A stretch of DNA of 64,000 nt from Macrostomum hystrix (taxonomy: Eukaryota > Platyhelminthes > Macrostomidae), in contig CATNEN010000003.1 of assembly GCA_950097015.1 (NCBI GenBank), positions 14,631,001 to 14,695,000 of the forward strand, read 5' to 3'. Within the stretch, counting starts at the first letter, position 1; each line of letters begins with the position of its first letter. The notes under the pieces were generated by a model. The model was given only the letters and a program-made list of their open reading frames with translations, searched no databases and was not told the origin of the DNA. Made by a program: the position numbers and the translations under genes. This document shows positions 1 to 11,897 of this stretch, one piece after another.

Positions 1-705
1 TCACTCTACCTCTCTAAGTCTATCACAATCTCTCACTCTACCCCTCAAAGTCAATCACAATCTCTCACTCTACCTCTCAAAGTCAATCACAATCTCTCAC
101 TCTACCTCTCTAAGTCTATCACAATCTCTCACTCTACCCCTCAAAGTCAATCACAATCTCTCACTCTACCCCTCAAAGTCAATCACAATCTCTCACTCTA
201 CCCCTCAAAGTCAATCACAATCTCTCACTCTACCTCTCACCGTCTATCACAATCTCTCACTCTACATCTCACAATCTGTCACAATCTCTCACTCTACATC
301 TCACAATCTGTCACAATCTCTCACTCTACCTCTCTAAGTCTATCACAATCTCTCACTCTACCCCTCAAAGTCAATCACTATCTCTCACTCTACCCCTCAA
401 AGTCAATCACAATCTCTCACTCTACCCCTCAAAGTCAATCACAATCTCTCACTCTACCTCTCTCAATCTATCACAATCTCTCACTCTACCTCTCTCAATC
501 TATCACAATCTCTCACTCTACCTCTCTCAATCTATCACAATCTCTCACTCTACCTCTCTCAATCTATCACAATCTCTCACTCTACCTCTCACAGTCAATA
601 ACAATCTCTCACTCTACCTCTCAGTCTATCACAATCTCTCACTCTACCTCTCAGTCTATCACAATCTCTCACTCTACCTCTCACAATCTATCACAATCTC
701 TCACT
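1..705. repeat. Minisatellite, 32-bp unit, TMEM135 intron 4
   Basis: Pyrimidine-rich tandem array with period 32; the unit holds CTCTCACTCTAC and then AAAGTCAATCACAAT or close variants. It is cut by the window edge, so its full length is unknown. Confidence 0.95.
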
Positions 706-778
706 CTTACAGTCTCACAAAATTTCACATATAAATATTAAAGTAAGGCAAAAGTTAAAAGCATATCAACAAACTCAC

Positions 779-812
779 AATATTTGCCATGTAGACGGCA
801 AGAAGACTGCGG
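779..812 (-). CDS. TMEM135: TMEM135 exon 4 (34-nt microexon)
   Basis: Acceptor TATTTTAG before 812, donor GTGAGT after 779. With the CG carried over from exon 3a or 3b it reads RRSLLAVYMANI, matching human RRGLLTIYMANL directly after the ERK motif. Later exons would lie left of the window, beyond the array at 1-705. Confidence 0.8.
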
Positions 813-3800
813 CTAAAATATACAAACCAAAAGTGTTAGTTAGAATGCAGCAACTATTATTTGATACGTATTTTTAATCATTGCCTATTATTGTTAGACA
901 TTTGTTTAACGGATTAATTAGTTAAAGCCAAACTAAATTACATCACCAAATTGGCCAAAAAACCTAACAATTGCTAACCTTAACTATATCTATTAAATGA
1001 ATTATGAATCAATTAATAACGAAGACGCTTATTACTTATTTCTTGCTGTTCAAGGTTGCAAAATAAAAATACCGTCAGTAATTGACAAACTTGGATCAAA
1101 AATAAAAGTTTGTGCATTATTACACGCCTATTTGAATTTAGTGAATTAAAACTGGTCAATATTGAGTGCAGCTTTTAAAGTACAAAAATGGCATTCCAGC
1201 CTGAAAGCTAAGCAAGTCCCTGAAGCTTGAAGACACTCCCTGAAGCTTAAAGACAGTATCCGAAGCTCGAAAATGCTCCCAAAAGCTTGAGGATACACCC
1301 TGAAGCTTGAAGACACTCCCTGAAGCTTAAAGACAGTATCCGAAGCTCGAAAATGCTCCCAAAAGCTTGAGGATACACCCTGAAGCTTGAAGACACTCAC
1401 TGAAGCTCTTCGACACTTTCTGAAGCTTTTTGACACTTCCTGAAGCTTGAGGATACTCCCTGAAGCTTGTATACACTCCCTGAAGCTTAAAGACACTCCC
1501 TGAAGCTTAAAGACACTCCCTGAAGCTTTTAGACAAACCTGAAGCTTGAAGACACTCCCTGAAGCTTGAAGACACTCCCTGAAGCTCTTCGACACTTTCT
1601 GAAGCTTTTTGACACTTCCTGAAGCTTGAGGATACTCCCTGAAGCTTGTATACACTCCCTGAAGCTTAAAGACACTCCCTGAAGCTTTTAGACAAACCTG
1701 AAGCTTGAAGACACTCACTGAAGCTTTTCGACACTCCCTGAAGCTTGAAGACGCTAACTGAAGCCTAAAGACACTCCCTGAAGCTTAAAGACACTCCCTG
1801 AAGCTTTTAGACAAACCTGAAGCTTGAAGACACTCACTGAAAATTTTCGACACTCCCTGAAGCTTAAATACACTTCCTGAAGCTTGAGGATACTCCCTGA
1901 GGCACGAAGACACCCCCTGAATCTTGAAGACACTATTTGAAGCTCGAAAACACTCCCTGAAGCTTAAAGATACTATCTGAAGCTCGAAAGCTTGCTGCTC
2001 AAAATCCGGTCCGAAGCTCGTCACATTAGCCCTGAAGCTTTGAAGCATCCGAAGTTCTGAAGATTTTCAACTAACAATTGCCATCGCCCTTTGCAAAATA
2101 AAAGCAAACAGAAGCAATGGTTAAGTTACGCATGTGCCTGCAGACCTACTAATTATTTTTATTTCATTTACCGCTGTTTCCGTTCAAATGACACGGAGAC
2201 TAACGAGCAAGTTAAAGTTGGCAGGAAGCCAGTATTGGCTAGCGTGAAGGTGTCAGTCAATGTCCGTCTAAAAAAACAGTATAGCGGCACAAGAAAAATT
2301 CAAGTTTTGAGTTTAAATGGGATTATGAGTAACTATTGAGCAAACTAATCAAAGAAACTTGTTTTTTTCGTGAACTATAAATTAACTTGTCGTGTGTCAT
2401 AACCAGGAATATGAATAGGAATAGGAATAGATATAACGAAACTGAGCAGATTCCAATCCACTCACTAAGCAGATTCCAATCCACTCACTGAGCAGATTCC
2501 AATCCACTCACTAAGCAGATTCCAATCCACTCACTGAGCAGATTCCAATCCACTCACTAAGCAGATTCCAATCCACTCACTAAGCAGATTCCAATCTACT
2601 CACTAAGCAGATTCCAATCTACTCACTAAGCAGATTCCAATCCACTCACTAAGCAGATTCCAATCCACTTATTGAGCAGATTCCAATCCACTTACTAAGC
2701 ATATTCCAATCCACTCACTAAGCAGATTCCAATCCACTTATTGAGCAGATTCCAATCCACTTATTGAGCAGATTCCAATAAAAACATTGGGCAGATTCCA
2801 AGAAACACATTGAGCAGATTCCAGTAAAAACATTGGGCAGATTCCAATAAACACATTGAGCAGATTCAAATAAACTCACTGAGCAGATTCCAATAAACTC
2901 ATTGAGCAGATTCCAAATGCTTTATTAAGCCAATACCTACTCAATCAATTACAGGGCCAATACCAAATCCTTAATTAACTTTTTACTGACTGATATATAA
3001 TCCTAATTCAATCCTTCACTAGCTTGATAAAACAATCATTAGCAGTTTTGGAAATCAATATCTACAAGCTCATATATCCTGTTTATGACACAAATATTAA
3101 ACAGAAACTGTATGCAACATTTTACTGAAGTATGCATAATGAAGGAGGAATGTTTAACTTTTGTCACTTATGTTATTACCTATAGATCTTTTATTTAAGC
3201 AACTGCTTGCATTTCACTTTCAGAACAGAACTCATTCAAAATATCAGCATTTTTTATAACCTGATGGCCAATTTGATGAAGTAAATAATTTGTGATAGGC
3301 CTTGCTATACTTAAATATTAAGCATGGATAATATATATTAGCTTATAATAATAATTAATAATAATAATTAATTATAATAATTGATTACACCTGCCCCAAT
3401 CGGGCCAGATGTGCAGCCGACAGCACAGCCGCAGCTAATGCGCAGCGCATCTGAAGGCTGCGTACAGCTGTTCAGTCCACGGACTGGGGGGTTGCCACAC
3501 CCACCTTCAATTATCCCAGCTGATGCTGGTTCCCATTTAACAGCTGGGTGAACTGAAGCAATGCAGAGTTAAGTGTCTTGCTAAAGGACACAAATTGTTC
3601 CAGTGGAGTCGGGAATCGAACCCCCGACCTTCAAGTCGTGAGTCCGATGCACTAACCACTAGGCTACAACCTCTGGCTTATAATAAAAAACAATTAAAAA
3701 CAGAGTACATATTTTAATTCACCACACATCTAAGTGAATATGAAAAGCAAATATTCATTAAAATGAAAATAACACAATAACACAATGATTAGTAACTTCA

Positions 3801-5868
3801 GTGAAATATAACTACAAAGAAGTATCTATAGAATTGCAAAAAGGAATGCTTTAAATGGTTAGAATCTCAGAAGAGTAATGAGGCTAAAATCTCAGTAGAG
3901 TGGGATATGAAGTTAAGAAAGGATTTAAAAATAGTATGAAATTGAGAAAACATAGATCTAGCTAGTGAATATTAATTATGGCAAACAGTAAACAATTAAA
4001 CTTAGAAAGTAAAACAAAAACTAAATCAAACACAATATTTCAAATCATTACCGATCTGGTCTTTCTACACACAAGGCTAAAGCTGAGCAAGCTGGGGCAG
4101 TGGTAATCACTTGAAACAAATAGTAGAATGAAAAGCACTTCCTGAAAATATTGGATAAAGAAAAAAGGCTTTCAAGACTTTAACGTGTTATTCATGAAAA
4201 GCTTGGTTTACATTTTCATCCAGTATGCTTTAACACAATTTGACTACACATTTACAGTTAAAGAAATAGGGCTTACACAAGAATAAACATACATGCGCAA
4301 CCTCCCAAATCTTAGCCGGCTTGTGCGACTTAGTTTTTGCTCTCATTTGCAACTTAGTTCGTTTCAATGCTATACTTACGACTTAGTTTGCTCTCATTTG
4401 CTCTCTTTTCTCTCCCCTTTTTCCTTTTCTTCACGCCTTCCTTCTTTGTCCCTTGGTCCCCCTTTGATTTTTTTGCGCTTGGTCAATTGATTTTTGCCAC
4501 TTACCTTGCTTGGCCCTCGTTTCACCTGGCCAGTTCAGCCGGGTCGGCCAGGTGTTGCGCATGTATGAGAATACATAAAGGCTAACTTCAATTTGAACCA
4601 AAGATTTTAGGGAAAAAAAATTTGAAGAATGTCAAGAGTATGTTATCTGATGCTATCAGTAGTCTTTTATAATATACTTATTAAACTGATGCCAAATACA
4701 CAAATAGTAACAATTAAGAGGTTTACACTAAAAATGATTTTTTTACATTCTGGGGAATTTATGTGAAATGCAAGCAGTGTACATATTAAAGTACCAACTA
4801 GGCGTATCTATATTTTTTATGTTTTAAAACTTTATGAAGGCCAGAAACTTCTATATTTTATTTTTAGAATACAATATTATTAAGCAATCTATAAATGCAG
4901 TATTAGCTAGAAAAATATTCAAACTTACCTCCATAAACAGAAAGTCATAATGAATGACAAACCATTTGAGCCAAGAAAGAATGTTGATCTTAATAATTCT
5001 GGAAACATCTTCAATAGGTCCTGAGTGATGCTTGTCTTTTTCTGCTGGTTACGCTTTTTCAGAAAAAGTGCCAACTAAAATTTCAGACCAAATGGGTTGA
5101 CATGACATTAAAATATAACTATCAAAGACATAACTATAACCTAGGCTAGCCTAGGGGTGAAATATTTAAAACTTAAAACTTGCTTAAAGGCTCATTTTTG
5201 TCTATATCTACATTTACTAAATATATTTTGTTACCTTATCAAAGCCCTTCCATTTTGAAAATGAATCATTTATGCCTATTTTCCTTTAAAAAATCAAATT
5301 TAATTGGATAGCCTAATATGAACAAAGTTTCATTAAATTAGTATAAAAATGAAAATTAATGGTAGTAAACTAAATTGCTATGCCCTGGCTTAAGTGGCTT
5401 GTTTGCTCAAATGTATGCCTAAATGCCTAGGTTTGTATGCCCAAAAGTAGATTGTTTGAAATTATTACTAGTTCAAAAAAGTTATGTAGGAAAGCTATTA
5501 GTACATTCTGTATAGATTTGCCTTAAATTTTAGAGTATAGAAAAATTAATTTACACTGTCAAATGGGCCAAGATAGGTCTAATCTAAATTATTATTCAAA
5601 AAACTATTTTGTTAAAAAAACCTTCACCAATGAGAAATATTGTCACTTGGCTATTTTCTATTACAAATACTTAACTAAAGTTGAAGGGCGCGAGTACAAC
5701 AATACTTACAAGGTACAGTGGTAGATAAATCTTAAATGCTGTTTTGTAACTAGAGAGCCCAACATCTTTCCATGCTTGCAGGCAGCTAGAAGTCCAAGTG
5801 TGGCCAACCTCATAGCAAGTAAAGCCCCGAAGGACGTATTCATCTGAGCATTTGCTCAAGACAACCAT
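779..5868 (-). CDS. TMEM135: TMEM135 homologue, 5' part (gene continues beyond the left edge)
   Basis: Reconstructed exons on the minus strand: 5868-5710, 5074-4929, then 4141-4052 or 2267-2172 as alternatives, then 812-779. All junctions are GT-AG and in phase. The product begins MVVLSKCSDEYV and carries CYEVGHTW, the signature of the cysteine-rich TMEM135 N-terminus (human CYEIGHTW). It continues with KIYLPLYL (human KIYAPLYL), a lysine-rich loop, a membrane segment, an ERK/ERP motif and LLAVYMAN (human LLTIYMAN). TMEM135 is a multi-pass protein linked to peroxisomes, mitochondrial dynamics and lipid storage. ATG 5868 was chosen because it matches the family start; the frame is open a little further upstream but without ATG. 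Only about 130 of the usual ~450 residues lie here. Each intron downstream of exon 3a holds a minisatellite. Homology is recognised from memory, not searched. Confidence 0.88.
813..1205. other. TMEM135 intronic spacer
   Basis: AT-rich sequence between the 34-nt exon and the next array. I see no exon, repeat or RNA gene in it. Confidence 0.6.
1206..2055. repeat. Minisatellite, 20-bp unit (CTGAAGCTTGAAGACACTCC)
   Basis: About 42 units, many carrying a HindIII-like AAGCTT, in the TMEM135 intron between exon 4 and exon 3b. A block from about 1300 recurs near 1540, showing segmental duplication inside the array. Minus-strand reading frames through it are repeat artefacts. Confidence 0.95.
2172..2267 (-). 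CDS. TMEM135: TMEM135 exon 3b (alternative)
   Basis: Acceptor TTTTTTTAG before 2267, donor GTAAAT after 2172; 96 nt, phase 2 in and out. Encodes RTLTDTFTLANTGFLPTLTC then SLVSVSFERKQR. The TGF and ERK residues match the human TPGF and IERK better than exon 3a does. It lies between two minisatellites. Confidence 0.75.
2435..2930. repeat. Minisatellite, 23-bp unit (GCAGATTCCAATCCACTCAC)
   Basis: About 21 units, progressively diverged towards the right end (from about 2770), between TMEM135 exons 3b and 3a. Confidence 0.95.
3390..3680 (-). mobile_element. tRNA-derived SINE, family A
   Basis: On the minus strand the element starts with a tRNA-like head: box A-like TAGCCTAGTGG near 3650 and box B GGTTCGATTCC near 3615. 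A body follows with TGTGTCCTTTAGCAAGACAC, and then TGGACTGAACAGCTGTACGC. A second copy is at about 48,210-48,470 and partial copies are near 10.0 and 24.5-24.8 kb. The conserved central block resembles that of widely distributed animal SINE superfamilies; I cannot name the family. It lies in TMEM135, between exons 3a and 3b. Confidence 0.8.
4052..4141 (-). CDS. TMEM135: TMEM135 exon 3a (alternative)
   Basis: Acceptor TATTTTCAG before 4141, donor GTAATG after 4052; 90 nt, phase 2 in and out. Encodes KCFSFYYLFQVITTAPACSA followed by LALCVERPDR, equivalent to the human segment ending ILIERKSRR. Exon 3b at 2172-2267 occupies the same alignment position, so the two are probably used alternatively. 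Confidence 0.8.
4523..4554. other. Perfect 9-bp inverted repeat in TMEM135 intron 2
   Basis: CACCTGGCC and GGCCAGGTG flank a 14-nt spacer. It could form a short hairpin; no function is evident. The rest of the intron is AT-rich with a CT-rich stretch at 4380-4490. Confidence 0.4.
4929..5074 (-). CDS. TMEM135: TMEM135 exon 2
   Basis: Acceptor ATTTTAG before 5074, donor GTAAGT after 4929; 146 nt, enters phase 0, leaves phase 2. Encodes LALFLKKRNQQ, then DLLKMFPELLRSTFFL and a membrane segment ending FCLWR. These align with the human LRKRKLD, LLPEILQSASFL and FCILRK segments. Confidence 0.88.
5710..5868 (-). CDS. TMEM135: TMEM135 exon 1
   Basis: 53 codons from ATG 5868 to a consensus donor GTAAGT (exon ends 5710, phase 0). 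Encodes the Cys/His N-terminus (FTCYEVGHTW, then a further Cys) and the start of the first membrane segment, ending LPLYL. Confidence 0.88.
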
Positions 5869-7970
5869 TCTTTCCTGCTTAGATAGAATATGTCTAAGTT
5901 TGCCAGATCTGGGCAAATCTGCATTAATAGTGCATTACATTAGCCCCAAAAAGTTTCTTAGAAAATAGAAAGTGCATGAATTCACGATGATTCCATGGAA
6001 TCGGAGTTTTGTTCGATTCATTATCTAAAGTATAACAACTATTTTAACACACTAAAGAAAACAATATTAGGTATCCATGAAAAGCATTACGAAAAAAATC
6101 TTTTTTTTTCCAAATGACAATTTCTTGGTGGATAAAAATGTCTGCATGGAATGTTTTTTCTCTATATCAAATTTTCTCTATATCAATACTTTTCGCTCAC
6201 TGACTTCGCTTAGTCCGATGGTCAAAACAGTCGTCAACAGACAGCCATATAAGGCTGTGCGTAAAGACCTTTCTATGCGCAGTCGTAGATCCTTCTTAAA
6301 TTGGCAGTTGACATTTAGATCCATCGATGAAAGAAGAAATCAAAAGTGTTTTTGAAACTCGAAGCAAATGAAGCGGATGTCTTGAATTTTGGCAGTTTTT
6401 TCCATTCTATAGAGCAAGAGTTGTTTCCTTTCAACAGGGCAGAATGTAAGATCACAGCATGTGGATCGCACCTGACGGTTGATTTTTAATTAATACAGCA
6501 GAATAGACCGTGTGGCGCAATTATATAAGCGGATATTCATACAATTCAGAAGCTTCCTAATTCTCGCGTTACAGATATGTGTTTCCCGTATGAACATGTT
6601 TTCCCATGAAGCCTTCAAGCTCGCCAATCCGTGCGAATCCAATCAGCTTGCAGTAGCAGCAGCCTTGGTAGCATTTTTGGTGGATGGAATAAACAGCGGA
6701 AGCATGCAGTTCTAAGCCAGCATTGGCAGCAGCACCAGAGTGTTCTCGGAGAAAAGAAAAAAAGTTCTAACATGGATTTTCGGCGCACGCCCCGCTTCCC
6801 CAATTGAAATTCCAAATCTGCCCTCCCCCAACCGCTTCTGTCATCGACTATAAGCCGACAGAATCAAATAAGAGCTTGCGGCGAGATCTTCACGCGGCTA
6901 GAAAGAATTCAAATGTATATAAGCTCCGAGAGAATCCTGGCACGTCTATTTAGTTTGATTTTGAAGCGCGCGAGATTTTATAATTACTTTTTTTCTCTTT
7001 CAGCAGCAGCTAGCGGGCCGCGCTTGTCAGGACAAAATCCTGGGTCTCATTTTCCTCTTGCTTTATCGCTACCTACACACAACTCACTTAAAAAACAATA
7101 GGAATTAAGTGACATGCCAATTTTCTTAAAGAAACGAATGAGACGAGAAATCTTTTGCCTGATTGGCATTACGGAGTGAGCTGTTGCAAAGATCTACTAC
7201 ATGCACGATCTAGGGGTTGAATCCCGGCCCCTACTCTATATAGTTCTATAAAATTTGACTTTTTTTTTAAATCGTAAGAAAAATTGAACCAAGTTTTGAC
7301 CGCGCTTGGCAAGCATGCTGCTAGACAAATTGTCTTTTCTAGATTAGCTGCGCTGCCAAGCAGTGCTATAACTTTGCTCTCATCAACAATAGAAATATAT
7401 CATAGTGCTCAGATGATAAACTTATTTTTAATTCTCGAGTAAAGAGAGAAAGAGAAGCAGATAAAAAGACAGCCAACCTGTCGTTTTGTCTTCTTTTTTT
7501 GACAGCAGCTCAATGCAGATTTCTATTTATTTTTTAAGCGCTTATCTTAATTCAACAGAAAATAGAAAATATTAGAGATCGTTGCATTTTGTTTGGAAGC
7601 TGTCTAACTGTCTAAGAAGCAGCATAGTTTGATGGGTTAGCTATAGCAGATAGAGACTAGAGAAATAGCTTGAGTCCATTGCGGTAATATTATATCGTTA
7701 TTCTTTTTTTCGAGGATACCTGCATGCGCTCCTGCGCCTTTCATTTTAGCAAATGCACTGCACTGTTTGTGTGTTTGACAGCTTTCACAGCGTAGATAAG
7801 CCTTTCATTCTTTTTTTGTAGCTTTTCTGGATTTTCGGAAAATGGCTCTCTGTTTGCTTGCCATAGACTCATAGAGAGTTATAGGAGACAACAGAGAGAA
7901 AGATAGAGAGAGAGAATAAATAACTGCTGCTTTTTAGCTTGTCCCATAAGCACTATTCATCTATCTATCT
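5869..7970. other. Intergenic region upstream of TMEM135
   Basis: No open frame here resembles a protein I know. Around 7180-7235 there is a tRNA-like box B (GGTTGAATCCC) with complementary flanks but no convincing cloverleaf, probably a decayed SINE head. The TMEM135 promoter should lie in the first few hundred bases. Confidence 0.5.
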
Positions 7971-8014
7971 ATGATCGTATCCCAAAGCTCTCAAATCCCA
8001 CATCTCATCTCTTC

Positions 8015-8665
8015 CTTGTCTCATCTCTCCTGTATTGTCTCACCGCTGTCTCATCTCTCCTCTGTCTCACCGTTCCGCTGTCTCACCTCTCCCCTGTCTC
8101 ATCTCTCCGCTGTCTCATCTCTCCCCTGTCTCATCTCTCCCCTGTCTCATCTCTTCCCTGTCTCATCTCTCCCTGTCTAACCCCCCTGTCTCATCTATCC
8201 CCAGTCTCATCTCTCCGCTGTCTCATCTATCCTCTGTCTCATCTATCCCCAGTCTCATCTCTCCGCTGTCTCATCTATCCTCTGTCTCATCTCTCCGCTG
8301 TCTCATCTATCCTCTGTCTCATCTATCCCCAGTCTCATCTCTCCGCTGTCTCATCTATCCCCAGTCTCATCTCTCTGCTGTCTTATCTATCCTCTGTCTC
8401 ATCTATCCCCAGTCTCATCTCTCCGCTGTCTCATCTATCCGCTGTCTCATCTCTCCCCAGTCTCATCTCTCCGCTGTCTCATCTATCCGCTGTATCATCT
8501 CTCCCCTGTATTATCTCTCCCCTGTCTTATCTCTTCACTGTCTCATCTCTCCGTGTCTCATCTCCCCTGTCTCATCTCTCAATCTGTCTAATCTCTCCAG
8601 CTGTCTAATCTCTTTACCTGTCTAATCTGATCCTATGTCTTATCTCCCCTGTCTCGTCTCTCTAC
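8015..8665. repeat. 16-bp satellite (CTCTCCCCTGTCTCAT), locus 1
   Basis: Tandem copies of the 16-bp phrase, with CCGCTG and CCCCAG variants. The same phrase recurs at 18.35, 21.1 and 22.0 kb in this orientation and at 16.87 and 30.95 kb reversed. Reading frames through it are artefacts. Confidence 0.95.
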
Positions 8666-8772
8666 ATGTGCAGTTTTAGAGGCCTACCTACGCCCTCTAG
8701 ATTCCCTCTATTTCCCGAAAAGTACACATTATACGTATAAGGTTGTCGACCCTGAACTAGGATGAAACTATA

Positions 8773-9060
8773 ATGCATAAATTGTTCGGCACAGTGTCAC
8801 AGTTCGCATCTGGACCAAAACAGAAGACAAACAATTTTAATTGTAGTTTAAGTCAAGAATCGATTAAGTTTGGCTACAATGATACATTAGGAAATTATAT
8901 ACACTTGAAAGTAACAAATGAAAGTCTGTATAGGCTAACGCTTACATATTGTTCTAAAGAAGAGGTTAAAATTATCGGAGAGACATTTACAGGCTGTGAC
9001 TGTAACAATTTTTGTGCAGGCTCTGAATATTGCTTGAACATGCAATCACGCAAAGCGTGA
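8773..9060 (+). CDS. Unrecognised 95-aa open reading frame
   Basis: ATG to TGA, not made of repeats. The product holds six cysteines, two of them in a CDC motif near residue 76, and two NxS/T sites (NCS, NES), as in an extracellular domain, but there is no clear signal peptide. An acceptor-like TTTTGTGCAG occurs inside it near 9020, so it could also be an exon or chance. I do not recognise the family. Confidence 0.25.
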   Translation: MHKLFGTVSQFASGPKQKTNNFNCSLSQESIKFGYNDTLGNYIHLKVTNESLYRLTLTYCSKEEVKIIGETFTGCDCNNFCAGSEYCLNMQSRKA

Positions 9061-9099
9061 GTGCTAACTGCTAACCTATCTGTCTGGCTTTCGTCTATA

Positions 9100-9300
9100 A
9101 TGTTTGGAGCATTCATTTTTGATTGAAAATTAACGTTCTATGAAGTCAAAGCTAGGGGCCTCACTAAAGTCACAGTGTTCCTGAGTCACAACGCAGATTT
9201 GAGTCGGATTAAAATTTATTACTAAACCATCTCTATAAGTGGATGATGCTAATGCAAATTTCTCCATATCCGCGTGAAGGAGATCAAAGATTTGTTTTGT
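9100..9300 (-). pseudogene. Possible non-LTR reverse transcriptase remnant
   Basis: The minus strand reads FDLLHADMEKFALASS and then RDGLVINFNPTQICVV. This loosely resembles the ADD box followed by the GLVIN-x-xKT segment of LINE reverse transcriptases. No flanking domains were found and the frame closes quickly, so at best it is a decayed fragment. Confidence 0.2.
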
Positions 9301-9706
9301 TAGATTTTACAACACTAGAATTAGATAGTCGTAAAGGCCGTATTAATAAGCTGAGCAATATTGGTAGGGCCATTGGGATAGGATATAGCAGTCGCAGTCT
9401 TCACACTTTCTGGCTGCTGCTTTTTTGGGGAGTTAAGAAATGGCTCAGGGCATTGCAGGGGGGTCGGTGAAGGGCGGGGAGCAGTATTTGAAATATACGC
9501 CTTTTTCCTTCCTTCCATATCCATACTCATACTTAGAAGGGGGGTTGGGATATCTGGCCACCCTCAATTCCTCCTAGAAGGATCCTGATTTCTGTCAGTG
9601 ACTCACCGTTGTCTATCTGGCACATTTGGCTGTAGTTTTATTAGCTGCTGATTTTTCACAAGCTGAACAATTTAACTGACAAGAAATTATATCAATATAG
9701 ACTTTT

Positions 9707-9975
9707 TGACAGGATGGACATTATTGACAAGGTGGACATTTTTGACAAGGTGGGCATTATTGCACAAGGTGGACATTATTGCACAAGGTGGACATTATTG
9801 CACAAGGTGGACATTGTTGCACAAGGTGGACATTATTGCACAAGGTGGACATTTTTGACAATGTGGACATTTTTGACAATGTGGACATTTTTGACAAGGT
9901 GGACATTTTCAAACTCAAATTTTTTCGACGACATAGACATTTTCGACCGGTTAGAAATTTTAAACCAGATGGAAA
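9707..9975. repeat. Minisatellite, 18-19-bp unit (ACAAGGTGGACATTATTGC)
   Basis: About 14 units mixing 18- and 19-bp forms; the last three are strongly diverged. Confidence 0.92.
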
Positions 9976-9999
9976 TTTTTGACCGTGCAGTTACTTTGT

Positions 10000-10185
10000 A
10001 AAGCTTTTTGAGTCCATGGACTGGACTGCATGAGGAATTTCTACCCCGGCGAACGCTGTTCTGATTTTGTGCAGCTGATTAAACTGAAGCAACGGGTAAA
10101 TGCCTTGTTGTACTCAATGACACTTTTTCCTTCTGACCGAAATTCGAACTCCTGACCTCCAGAGGTCTGCTAATTTTCAGATCGT
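10000..10185 (-). mobile_element. Degenerate SINE, family A
   Basis: It shares TCCATGGACTGGACTG, GCAGCTGATTAAACTGAAGC and a reversed box B-like ATTCGAACTCCTGACC with the element at 3.4 kb. The body is shortened and diverged. Confidence 0.5.
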
Positions 10186-10189
10186 TGTG

Positions 10190-11895
10190 ATTTTAAAGTG
10201 AAACAAGTATTTTTTAACTGACGAATATTTCTTTGTATCTAAGTTGACTACCAGTTATTTCATTATTGTTCATATAGCATTATATATTTATAAGAGCTCT
10301 TTTGCGAATCATTCGAATTAAATAGGCTCAATAATAGTCATATTTACAACTTTTTGTAAACAAAGGATTATAGAAATTCAATAATATATGTAAGCGAGAG
10401 AACAATACTAGTATTACTTTCACAATGGGTGACTAAAAATATGTTGAATTGCATTTTTGCTATTTGGTTGTTTTTTGACAAGCTCATCGAAATTCAATTA
10501 TAAAATAATGGACTTTACATTGCGAAAAAGTACTACAAAATACAAAGACTGTGCCTTTACGAGAACGCAACACTTTAAGCTTGGAGTTTCTTCGGCTTTG
10601 AAATGTACATCTACAGGTCACGTGATAGGGAGATTCCGAAACGATCGTGTTTCTAAAAATAGCAACAATTCAATGATCAATAAGTTCAGTGTCGCATCCT
10701 CTTGTCTACATAATTCTTCTTAATGCGTGCAAAATTAATTGAAACTAAATTGAAGGTTTAACAAAGATTAGCAAAACACAAGCTGTGTAAAATATGAATG
10801 ACAGTAACAGAAAGTTTCATTAAACATAAATCAAGTTAAGTTCGAATAACGCAAAGCCATGATTCGGGGCGCATTTTAAGATTTTTACGATGCTAGTCTA
10901 AGCAGTCTAAGTACAAGTATATAGACGTTTAGGTACACGATTTTGTCAGCAAATTAGGCTAACAAAAGTACATCACAACACGACCTTTATAATATGAATA
11001 AGCTCGATATTTTCGCATTTTTTTATTTATGAAAAAATAGTTACCGACGTTTGTTAAAACAGAGACAACATTAATATATGAATATGGTGAACTGTTCGTA
11101 CTAAGACTATTTGAATCGTGATCCCCATTTTTATAAGTACCACAGGGATCTAGATCCAGGTTGTTCTAGAATCATTAGGAACTAATTCGTGTTGCTTAAT
11201 CAGACGATAAATTCACATTTTGATCAAGAAAAATTCGCGATTGCACAAAAAGCTTTATTTCTGTTAAAAGCAAACGACAATAAGCAATATGATAAGCAAA
11301 AACACACTAGAAATGTATTTTTAACAAGATAAGCTCGATGAAGCCTACAGGTCTATATAAGCGTTTCGAAAGTTGAAAACAAATTTAAACAATATATCAA
11401 TGAATTTCTAAAAAATACTTTTGCAAAAAATGAAGGCTGTGGGAATTGTACTCCTAAGAAATTTTGAAACCCCGTTAGATTAAACAATTGAAATCGATAG
11501 CAAATAAAGTCGTTAAAATAGCTACAAAACAATTACTTGTCAAATTGAGATTATAACAAATTTTGACACGCTTATTAAAATAATCGGAGATATATTGTCC
11601 ATAGACAGTTTCAGTTGCGAAATCAAATCGCTTATCACTGCATACTGCGAGCCGTGTTAGTACAAAATCAATACAATAAGTGCAGTTTTATTTTACACTT
11701 GTTCAAGCTTACCAGAAGTTTCAGAGGCCTGTTAAAGACTCGGGAGAGCGCCCCAGATAGTTTATTTCGAAATCCAACTGTGGTCTGATTTTTCAATCTG
11801 AAAAAATTTACATTTTGAGACAATATATTTATAAAATATATATAAGAGTGTAATGAAAAATTATATCAATAAATTAAAACTTTTATTTTAACGAA
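10190..11895. other. AT-rich intergenic region
   Basis: No supported gene. The short open frame at 10457-10723 has no recognisable domain or splice context. Confidence 0.5.
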
Positions 11896-11897
11896 CT

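Noticed and set aside
7180-7240. A tRNA gene with GGGGTTGAATCCCGGCCCC
   Set aside because: Box B differs from consensus and no matching acceptor, D or anticodon arms are found.
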